Assembly (NCBI GenBank): GCA_964023275.1
Contig: OZ029916.1
Coordinates: forward strand, 11,400,607 to 11,464,606
DNA from: Norana najaformis
Taxonomy: Eukaryota; Annelida; Clitellata; Crassiclitellata; Hormogastridae
Length of the DNA: 64,000 bases
Reading direction: 5' to 3'
Numbering within the stretch: the first letter of the stretch is position 1; each line of letters begins with the position of its first letter. A program made the translations under genes and the position numbers. The notes under the pieces are model-generated. The model did no database searches. It worked only from the letters and a program-made list of their open reading frames with translations, and had not been told where the DNA came from. Shown piece by piece: positions 11,098-19,264 of the stretch.

Positions 11098-11857
11098 CCT
11101 TTGATATCTTTGACATCTTAAGACATCTTTGCTACCTTCGATATCATAGATCACAACATATAATCTATAATCTGAATCCTTGGTAATGTCCCATCTCGGA
11201 TCAAGTCATACCTTTCCTAGTCATACCTTTGATATCTTTGACATCTTAAGACACCTTTGCTACCTTCGATATCATAGATCACAACATATAATCTATAATC
11301 TGAATCCTTGGTACTGTCCCATCTCGGATCAAGTCATACCTTTCCTAGTCATACCTTTGATATCTTTGACATCTTAAGACATCTTTGCTACCTTCGATAT
11401 CATAGATCACAACATATAATCTATAATCTGAATCCTTGGTACTGTCCCATCTCGGATCAAGTCATACCTTTCCTAGTCATACCTTTGATATCTTTGACAT
11501 CTTAAGACATCTTTGCTACCTTCGATATCATAGATCACAACATATAATCTATAATCTGAATCCTTGGTACTGTCCCATCTCGGATCAAGTCATACCTTTC
11601 CTAGTCATACCTTTGATATCTTTGACATCTTAAGACATCTTTGCTACCTTCGATATCATAGATCACAACATATAATCTATAATCTGAATCCTTGGTACTG
11701 TCCCATCTCGGATCAAGTCATACCTTTCCTAGTCATACCTTTGATATCTTTGACATCTTAAGACATCTTTGCTACCTTCGATATCATAGATCACAACATA
11801 TAATCTATAATCTGAATCCTTGGTACTGTCCCATCTCGGATCAAGTCATACCTTTCC
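11098..11857 (+). repeat. 128-bp tandem array inside the LINE reverse transcriptase region
   Basis: Six near-identical head-to-tail copies start at 11098, 11226, 11354, 11482, 11610 and 11738, the last slightly short. Each starts at 'cctttgatatctttgacatc' and ends around 'cataccttt'. Only single-base differences are seen, for example 'ggtaatgtc' in the first copy versus 'ggtactgtc' later. The unit encodes part of the LINE's catalytic region (the frame reading DIFATFDIIDHN), so the array grew from within the retrotransposon. It also produces a ladder of repeated 65-codon frames that are not genes. Confidence 0.95.
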
Positions 11858-11889
11858 TCTCGTTCTTTTACTCTCAGTGCTGCCTCACA

Positions 11890-12345
11890 CGCTTATCTGC
11901 GGTGCTAAGTTTCTGTTCTTGTTCCCCTCCTGTTCATTCTTTACACCACATCACTCAGCGTCCGGGTCTCTACTCCATACAGGAGGACGGGCAGTACTTA
12001 CGTATATGCCTTGATCATGCAGAGTTTAGTGTCCAGCCGGATGTTAATGTTCCATATTCCTTGCTGTAGGCTGCTCATGCAATCTCGGGCGATGGCTATG
12101 CGCCGCCGAACCTCAGGTCCATTACTGCCATCAGCCTCGACATGGGAACTGAGGTAGGAAATCCCATGAACCAGCCCCACCTGATTTCCCGCCACCCGTA
12201 CATATTCCGATATGGGCTTTAATCCACTGTATTTCTGGATTTTTGTTTTGGCCCAGTTGATCTCAAGTCCGAATTTATGCGCTTCCTGGTCCAGTATCTC
12301 CAAGAACATGACCAGGATTTCAAGCATATCGGCATGCCTCCGTGA
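11890..12345 (-). pseudogene. RTE-like reverse transcriptase fragment nested in the LINE
   Basis: The minus strand reads MLEILVMFLEILDQEAHKFG then GLEINWAKTKIQ, the block after the YADD box in RTE-like reverse transcriptases, and later SYLSSHVEADGSN.PEVRRRI (family 'YLGS.I..DG....E...RI'). The frame continues to YVLPVLLYGVET-like residues near 11970. It sits in opposite orientation between two plus-strand LINE parts, so it inserted into or recombined with that LINE. It is only about 150 codons long, with no catalytic box. Confidence 0.75.
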
Positions 12346-13330
12346 ACAACTAACAAACTAACCTATCCTCCAGACCTTTCTCCAAAGGATCTTCACGTGC
12401 ATCTTATTCTTCTCCAATCTCCAATCTCGGAATCATCTTTGACCAAAACCTGACATTTGCTGACCACATCATTCAGTTATATCGCATTTATTACAGGCAT
12501 ATTCGTAACCTTCGCCGACTTCGCCCCATACTTGATTATAAAACTGCCTGCACAATAGCCACATCAATTGTTCACTCCATACTTGACTACTGCAACTCCT
12601 TCTTCTATAACATCGACTCACATCAAATAAAACGTGCAGGCCCTACAAACAATTCAGAATGTTCTTGCTCGTGCAGGTATCAAAACTAAAAAACACTGCC
12701 ACATAACCCCAGTGCTCAATTCACTTCATTTGCTTAAGGTTTCTCAGCGTAACAATTTCAAAATTATGTCTCTTACTTACAATTCCCTTCAAACTTTTCA
12801 ATTCTCTTACATTTGCTAGATATTCAATATCGAACTACCCAGATCTACTCGTTCTTCTTCATATCTTTCTCAATCTTGGCCTCCAGTCACCTCCTATCTA
12901 AAATTCTGCAACCGCTCCTAAATATACGCGCGCCTGCCCTTTGTAGGGAACTCCCGAAAGACCTCTTCCAGTTCGCACATCCCCCCCCCCTTGGTCGCTT
13001 GTCCATACGAGGAGCACTCCTTCGCTCGCCATCTGTTCTGCGGCTTTTTACTCAAAACTGAAGACCGAACTCTTCAAGCTATCCTATCCTGCTTCTGCTC
13101 CTACACAATCTCATGACCATTATGACTAACGATTTCCACCGCAGCACCATGCTGGCTCCCGTCTTACCCCCCCCCCCCTCCCCCGGATTCTGACCTTGTA
13201 CCGAAACTGACTAAACAACCTGGCTCTTGCGGACTTGGTTTGATATAGCGCCAGTGATAAGCTGGTCTCCCCTGACGTGGCTTATGTGTGGCTCTGAGAT
13301 AATTTAAGGATATCACTACATTATATTACA

Positions 13331-14160
13331 ATCGTGTGCTGTAGGCGTTTACATGTCTGTAGATGCGTGTTGGTCGCCAGTCGAGTCACTTGCAGCTGGC
13401 AGGCCATGTAGTTCGACGCAGACAACCAATGGAACTACGAAGGGTTCCTAATGAAATTATTGCAAACAGAATACTTCTTCAAAAGCCAGCGTCAGATATC
13501 GACGAAACACATGCATATACACAAGTTGGTATATATATGCATATGTATTATCTGGGAGAGAATGAAGGAGAAATACATATATATAGGCCTAAGCAGAGGA
13601 ACAGCGAGAAAGAAGACTCTTATAACGAGGCTATACATAAACTATAGTAATCATATATATTATCTCTTTATGTATATATGTATATATATATATCTGTTGC
13701 ATAGAATATATATAATATATGTATATGTAGATTGAATAGGATACGAGTCATCTTTTATCGTGAGCGCTAGAAAGTCGTAGAATGTTCGTGATTGCGTTTC
13801 AGTTGATGTCGGAAGAATAGTCGTCTCGATGTTGGCTTATTTGGCGCAGAAGTCGACCTTAAAGACGCCGAAGATAATCCGAGCGAGTAAGCAAGTCACT
13901 CGTGTCTGATTCGTTGTTCTTTGCTGGGCAAGAGAAAACCTTAGACCACGACGAGTCTTTGAAGAAATGAGTTTAACTGTGCAGAAGCCTGATATTGTTT
14001 GTTTCGCCAGAGGACGCGTGTCTTGTTATGACCGATATATCTTTTAAAATAAACTTATTTAAAGCGAAAATGAGATTAAAATAACTGATTGATCTGGCTC
14101 GAGTTTTGCTGGAAATTGGCGAAAGTTCTAGATACACTGTAACGTAATTTCTACAATGTT
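13331..14160. other. Spacer with TA-rich low complexity
   Basis: 13520-13740 is rich in 'tatata' and 'catatg' words. Two 94-codon frames (13363-13647, 13451-13735) overlap there in different phases. The first begins with LQLAGHVVRR, faintly like the RTE 'GH..R' block, but is too short to assign. Nothing else was recognised. Confidence 0.35.
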
Positions 14161-14167
14161 AATATAC

Positions 14168-14233
<66 letters not shown>
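14168..14233. repeat. (AT)n microsatellite
   Basis: About 33 uninterrupted AT units. The flanks 'atgttaatatacaca' and 'atgttaatatgcaca' are near-identical direct repeats either side of it. Confidence 0.97.
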
Positions 14234-14235
<2 letters not shown>

Positions 14236-14929
14236 GTTAATATGCACAATGTATTTTACACTGATTGTATCACTCTGTATTATTGTTGCACGCATTGTCA
14301 GTTGTAGGCTTTTATCCTACATTATGAGATTACTTTGGATTATTTTTGTCTAATTCGATGATGGATTCCCAGCAGTTCTTCTACTCTCAGTAAGACTGAG
14401 GACGAGTTGTAGGCCCATCACACAGCGTTTAGATGTCATCCTGGAAGAAAATGGACAATTTCTAAAAGCATGCGAGTTCTACGTTGGCTACCACCTACAC
14501 ACGGCATTGTCTTTTTCAGTACGATCTTCTAGGTTTTGCAATTTTTTAAAAATAATTCGCTTAAGTTCAGAGAGGAAAACATTTGTGTCCAGGTCACAGT
14601 TATTCGGCTAGTCTGCCTCGGATTTGTTGCTATTTTGGTAGACATTTAGACATGTTTCATCGCAGTTCGACCGCCATGGACTATGCAAAGACTGCCACGG
14701 TCTTCGGGGTGGACCATTCACTACGTCCTCTTGCGTGCCTTAATGTCATAGTATTTCCTGTTTCTGTTATGCCTTCTTGATTCCTTTCGGAGCGAGTTTT
14801 CAGGTAAGGATATATAATGATGCAGTGAAATCTGTAATTTCTTTTGCTGGAAATTTCAGTGGTACATGGTGAAATGTAACTTCTGCTAAAAGAACAGCGT
14901 ACTATAAAAATTGTTATTATAATATGCTC
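14234..14929. other. Unassigned spacer
   Basis: Nothing recognised. A 65-codon plus frame (14583-14780) has no known motif. Confidence 0.3.
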
Positions 14930-15048
14930 TCAGCCCTTGCTGTTACTGTATTTTTTTACAATGCCAGAGCTGGGCTGGGATCACCTCTGGGTATACCACT
15001 TCAATGGGTGCTATATAAATGTTCTGAATGAATGAATGAATAACATTT
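14930..15048 (+). repeat. CR1-like LINE 3' end with GAAT tail
   Basis: 'ggtgctatataaatgttctg' followed by 'aatgaatgaatgaat' is a typical 3' end and tail of a CR1/L2-group element. No coding part is attached. Confidence 0.65.
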
Positions 15049-15752
15049 TGTTTAAAATCTTACATTTTGTTTGTTCTAGTATATTACGATTGAAATTTAA
15101 TCATGATAAGCTGCCTAATGCAGAAGACAAAATTTTTTTATTCTTTGCTATCTATTCATTAAGCATCAATAGATGGTGCTGAGCAAATGTGAATGAAAGA
15201 CTTGCTAATGGTCCCGTTAATAACAACGAGACACACTGATCATCAGCACTGACTGTGAGAAAAAAAATGACAAAGGCATGTTAAAACTGTTTTTGAATAT
15301 TACAGCACCTGTACAGAGAATACATATGTGTGTGTAATTTGCTTCATCATCTACATATATTATGCCTTACTTGACCTGGATAATTCAAAAGCTTTGAGAT
15401 GAGTTACATGCTCTTTCTGTTGAATTAACTCACAATAGAATGTTGAAACTGGCACACAAATATTTCTGTAGCACACATGCTAATGAAATCCTCTTTTGTA
15501 ACTCAGTTGTGCTTTACTTTTAATACCAGCTTTAAATCTATTGAAATTTCAAATCTGGTCTAATGCCAGTAAACAGCTACTATTTACTTGTGATTTCAAG
15601 TATTAATTCCTTATTGGCTGGTTAACATATAGAGTAAATGGCTTGTTTCGCTAACATAGATAAAAATCTAAATCTACAATGAATTAGGTTCTAATTACAT
15701 TTCAATTAATTGCTCAGAGGCCCTGAATGAAAGAAACTCAATACTCAATACT
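15049..15752. other. Unassigned AT-rich spacer
   Basis: Nothing recognised. Confidence 0.3.
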
Positions 15753-15804
15753 AAGTTAAGTCAATATTCACCTGAGGTGACTCAGGTGAGTATTGACTTA
15801 ACTT
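15753..15804. repeat. Short perfect-type hairpin
   Basis: Two 24-base arms (15753-15776 and 15781-15804) pair with one mismatch around a 4-base loop 'gtga'. The arm is rich in 'ttaagtcaat' and 'cacctgag'. It may be a foldback remnant or an extruding palindrome. Confidence 0.9.
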
Positions 15805-15849
15805 AATTCAAATGTAAATAGCCCAAATTGACGTATGTTCTTTAACGTA

Positions 15850-16410
15850 TGTTTCAGAGGCTTCACCCGCTCTGACCCCGACCAGTGGCTTTGCTTCCGG
15901 ACCCTCCTAAATGCTCCCACATACCCTTAAGCCAGGAGCTCTGCTCTCGCCGTGTGGCCCCGAGCTAAATCCTGGACCCGTTCTTTTCTGGCCAGACTCA
16001 CAATATCTACATACTTATACAGCAAACTTCAGTCTGTCTTGCGTACTGCCGCGCGACTCATACTCCATCTGTCAAGTTCAGCCAGTGTGTCAGATTTGAT
16101 GAGGCAGCAATTACATTGGCTGTCTTTTCCACAGATTTGACTAGTAACTATCTATGATTGCCTACAGGTTCTGCATTCCGGTTGTGACAGTTCCTGGTCG
16201 ATCCTGCTTACGTTCTGCGACCAATCGAAATCTCACAGATCCAAAGATTTAGGCTACACTGCATTTGGCTCTCGTGGATTTTGTTACTCTTGCCCCACAG
16301 TGTGCGAATGCCTTACCGACTAGCATCTTCCAATAACAAGTTTTAAAAAGAAGCTTAAAACTGACATGTTTAATAGGTCTGCCTCGATTTCTGTGCATTC
16401 CTATTGATCT
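15850..16410 (+). pseudogene. CR1/L2 LINE C-terminal fragment
   Basis: The plus strand reads SKLQSVLRTAARLILHLSSS then LMRQQLHWLSF, the well-known LINE tail block ('LQRVQNAAARL...LHWLPV'). Further on are TAFGSRGFCYSCPTVCE (family 'FAVAAPRTWN') and LKRSLKTDMF-like residues around 16340-16370. Frameshifts and stops are frequent. It ends at the left edge of the P-like transposon at 16416, so that element may have landed at or in it. No 3' tail is visible. Confidence 0.75.
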
Positions 16411-16415
16411 ATAAC

Positions 16416-16451
16416 CAAAGATCTTAGAGTCTTAGACTAAGATATGACACT
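16416..16451. repeat. Left terminal inverted repeat of the P-like element
   Basis: Pairs with 19229-19264; two mismatches in 36 bases, ending at 'atatgacact' on the inner side. Confidence 0.9.
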
Positions 16452-16488
16452 CAATATATCTGAATGTACACACCACCTACCTTGGGAT

Positions 16489-16519
16489 GTGTGGCGCCAC
16501 CATACGATTGGATTGATAG
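16489..16519. repeat. Left subterminal inverted repeat
   Basis: Contains the palindrome 'gtggcgccac' followed by 'attggattgatag'. Pairs with 19149-19177. Subterminal inverted repeats in P elements are internal transposase or enhancer sites. Confidence 0.85.
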
Positions 16520-16557
16520 AGTTTGTAAACATGGCTTCGAAGCCATGAGGGATCTGT

Positions 16558-18358
16558 TGTGCTGCGATTAATTGCAGCGTAACGACGTACAATGCGCAAA
16601 AGATTTCATTATTTAGATTTCCGAAAGATGCTGAAAGGTAAGTACAAAGTAACGTATAAACTATATTATTAAATGTTCGATGACTGCTGTCGGTGATACA
16701 CATAACATACATCACATACCCGATACATACCCGATAGATCCATTGAAAGATGGACAGGGTCGAGGCCATACTGTCGGTGAAGAAAATCCCGAATACATCA
16801 CACTCTTCTATCAATCATCGCTTTTCATTCCTCAAGCTGTTATACGTGATCAGAGGCCCACAAACAATGCTATTTGGAAACATTGGAAAACGTTTCTGTT
16901 TCGAAAATATCACTTGAGATGTTGGCGACCGGCAAACGTTCTCTGTGCAGAGTCTGTTCTGGCTTTCAGATCTTGTCTAAGAACGCATCTCTTCCTTATT
17001 TCCTAGGTTGTTTCCATGTCATATCTATATGTAACTTTTGCTTATAACTTGCCCGGCAACATTTTATTGTAGAAAATTAATAGTTATCTGCTGTTACTGT
17101 TTTATTACATGAGAACAGGTGTAAGAAGTGGAGAGTCAACACGCGGCGTTCGGACCTGGACTGCAAAAGTGTTGAAGTGCTGAACAAAACCTTCCGACTG
17201 TGCAGTAGGCATTTCGAAGATTCACAGTTCATGAACACCAAACGTGACAAGCTTATAGGGAATGCAGTTCCAACACTGTTTGATATTCCAAACAAGCCAT
17301 CATCGATCACACAAAAACGATGACACATTATCAGGCATACACCAGAGTCAAATGTTTCTGTGAAAAGCAGCAAATTACAGCTGCTCAAAAACGTTCCTAA
17401 CGAACACAAGGACAGTGATGCAGTTCTTGCTGTGGAAGAGTCTCTTTCTGCAGCTGTGGCTGTCAATAGTGTTTTGCCTATTTCATCATCTGCTAACCTG
17501 GAACTTCTAAATGACCAGTCTGAAGGTTGCTCCATGAGGTCGTCATGTAACTGTTCAGACAAGAAGAAACTTAAGAATGAAATTGTCAGACTACGAACTC
17601 GACTGAGGAGACAGACAGGAAAGGATCAAAGTACATCAAAATGCAACAGTGTCTTGACACGGAAGCAAGAAGCTGCTTCCTGTGACCGTTTGATAGCAGA
17701 ACTGTGCAACCATCTTCCACCATCTACTGTCTCTTTTCTGAAGACACAGATCAATATGTGTCTTGTTTCCAAACAAGGTAGACGTTGGACAGTTAATGAA
17801 AAAATGTTTGCAATGTCTGTATTTTATCAAAGCAGAAAATCTTTTAAGCTGTTGCAAAATATTTTCCGTATGCCATCCAAAAGGACTTTGCAGCGAACGC
17901 TCCAAAACTGCAACCTTTATCCCGGCTTTAGCAAGCAATTTTTTGGTACTCTAAAAATAAAGATGCAGCAAGCCTGTGAGAAGGCTAAAGACTGTGTGCT
18001 AATTTTTGATGAAATGGCTTTAAAGCAGAAATTGATATACAACAGGGAACGGGATTGTATAGAAGGTTTTGAGGATTTTGGTGTGTTTGGAACTACTCAG
18101 CATACAGCAGACCATGTTCTTGTATTTATGTTGCGTGGAATTTCTGTGAAATGGAAGCAGCCTCTTGCTTACTTTCTTGTAAGTGGGTCTATCAAACCAA
18201 CTATTTTGTACAGCCTTTTGCATGATTGTCTGGCAAAGTTGGAAGAAATACATTTATTTCCTAAAGAATTTAGATATTGCTGCATGTGGATCAGTAACAT
18301 GTGGTGCCCGGCTGAAATACATGATGAAATTGTACATGACAGTTCGAATCCACAGTAA
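16558..18358 (+). pseudogene. THAP9/P-element-like transposase, one in-frame TGA, truncated catalytic domain
   Basis: Exon 1 (16558-16637) reads CAAINCSVTTYNAQK then LFRFPKDAE, the first half of a THAP zinc finger. It ends at an exact 'gtaagt' donor. An acceptor 'acag' at 17115-17118 joins in frame to exon 2: RCKKWRVNTRRSDLD, LCSRHFEDSQF and NAVPTLFDIP complete the finger (C2CH with the AVPTLF box). A lone TGA at 17321 interrupts the frame, followed by the same frame from 17324 to 18358. Downstream are a Lys/Arg-rich region, a coiled-coil-like stretch and the transposase core start, VLIFDEMALKQKLIYN and FMLRGISVKWKQPLAYFL, which match THAP9-type proteins. The core breaks off after SLLHDCLAKLEEI with a frame change, so the second half of the catalytic domain is missing. 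No in-frame ATG precedes exon 1; an upstream ATG at 16531 is out of frame. DNA binding is family knowledge; the gene itself is dead or needs repair. Confidence 0.85.
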
Positions 18359-18503
18359 GATCAAAATTCTTAACCAGCAACTTCAAAACTCCTGCAAACT
18401 TAAGCTTAAGCACAATCGTAAAGCAAAGAAAATTTTGCACGAGTAAGCAGTTAAATTTATTTTTTTCATTTGTCTGCCTTCTGTTGGTTTGGTCATGGAT
18501 ATA

Positions 18504-18885
18504 CACTGTGTCCGGAAAAATTCCAAGGCTTTACGGTAAATATGAAAATAATTAGTAAACATTAATCGATTTTTAAAATTCCAAAAACAGTTTAATCCTG
18601 AAATATTATTTGCACTATAATTGTTGTTTTGGCGTAAAAATTTTATAACAATTTTGTCTTCCTCGCTGAACGCCATTTTTCTAGCAGCTTTCTTTACAAA
18701 ATATAAAATTCAAATACGTCACTGTGACGTAATTTTAAACGGGGGCCGTTAATAAATTACAAAGAATTTTGTTGGTAATTATATATTTCAGGATTAAACT
18801 GTTTTTGGAATTTTAAAAATCGATTAATGTTTACTAATTATTTTCATATTTACCGTAAAGCCTTGGAATTTTTCCGGACACAGTG
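18504..18885. mobile_element. Mariner-type miniature element with 102-bp inverted arms
   Basis: It is flanked by TA on both sides (18502-18503 and 18886-18887), the usual Tc1/mariner target duplication. The ends read 'cactgtgtccggaaaaattc' and its reverse complement. The arms 18504-18605 and 18784-18885 are inverted copies over about 102 bp, nearly perfect. The 178-bp centre keeps a piece of 5' transposase coding sequence on the minus strand. It is nested in the P-like element and therefore younger than it. Confidence 0.92.
18608..18676 (-). pseudogene. Mariner transposase N-terminal stub inside the miniature element
   Basis: The minus strand reads MAFSEEDKIVIKFLRQN, closely resembling N-termini of Tc1/mariner-group transposases of the 'FSEEDR..IKNL' kind. 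After about 23 codons the frame runs into the inverted arm. Thus the miniature element is a deletion derivative keeping one end plus the start of its gene. Confidence 0.65.
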
Positions 18886-19148
18886 TAGACTTCTGAGGCT
18901 TTATTGTTGACATTGTTTCTTTACTGAAGATGAATGTGAAACCAAAGATCTTTGTGTAATACTGCTCAGCTCCATACACGTAGTTCAATGTTAATGTTCT
19001 TAATTATGTATATTTGAATTATGTAAACTGTGAGTGAATTTTATTTGCAATAAAAAAATTATTCACTTTACTTGTATATCCAAATTTCAGGCCGAGAACG
19101 CTTACCAATAGGCTACATTATTTGTCTGCGTCTATCTTTTCTAAGAAG

Positions 19149-19177
19149 CTATCAATCCAATCACTACGTGGCGCCAC
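19149..19177. repeat. Right subterminal inverted repeat
   Basis: 'ctatcaatccaatcactacg' then 'tggcgccac'; reverse complement of the left subterminal repeat with few differences. Confidence 0.85.
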
Positions 19178-19228
19178 GGTTTGCGTACATTTGACCACCA
19201 CCAGGCCGAATACACAGCGGAGATAGGA

Positions 19229-19264
19229 AGTGTCATATCTTAGTCTACGACTCTAATATCTTTG
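19229..19264. repeat. Right terminal inverted repeat of the P-like element
   Basis: Reverse complement of 16416-16451 with two mismatches. The next bases to the right are the tail of the minus-strand LINE. Confidence 0.9.

Larger units (their letters stand above)
10860..13330 (+). pseudogene. L2/CR1-group LINE, decayed, with internal tandem array and nested RTE fragment
   Basis: The plus strand carries scattered reverse transcriptase blocks in the correct order. Near 10990-11040 it reads like the 'QSAY..HSTET' block (NQSAYIKHNSTETVVSSL). A degraded catalytic block reads DIFATFDIIDHNI (family 'DLSAAFDTIDHNIL'), followed by GTVPSRIKSYLSSRSF (family 'TVLSWIKSYLSSRSF', about 11820-11875). From 12420 come LGIIFDQNLTFADHI, RNLRRLRPILDY and HSILDYCNSF, and near 12930 the end block ALCRELPKDLF. 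The coding path is broken by stops, by a 128-bp segment repeated about six times (11098-11857), and by an inverted RTE piece (about 11890-12345). The 3' region (13205-13330) matches 30930-31070. It is clearly non-functional. Exact clade (L2 versus CR1) is not certain. Confidence 0.8.
16416..19264 (+). mobile_element. P-like (THAP-type) DNA transposon, 2849 bp
   Basis: The element is bounded by inverted ends of about 36 bp: 16416-16451 begins 'caaagatcttagagtcttag' and the reverse complement of 19229-19264 begins 'caaagatattagagtcgtag', with only two mismatches along the arm. A second pair of subterminal inverted repeats lies at 16489-16519 and 19149-19177, containing 'gtggcgccac' and 'attggattgatag'. 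Inside is a spliced THAP-domain transposase pseudogene (16558-18358) and a nested mariner-type miniature element (18504-18885). Terminal plus subterminal inverted repeats and a THAP transposase are the hallmarks of the P superfamily. No clear 8-bp target duplication was found, and the LINE to the right abuts it directly. Confidence 0.85.

Noticed and set aside
11098-11857. CRISPR-like array
   Set aside because: Units are contiguous with no spacers, and the window is eukaryotic.
11180-12069. Ladder of repeated 65-codon proteins
   Set aside because: Created by the 128-bp tandem array in a non-coding phase of the LINE.
14156-14353. 65-codon frame with Ile-Tyr repeats
   Set aside because: Translation of the AT microsatellite.
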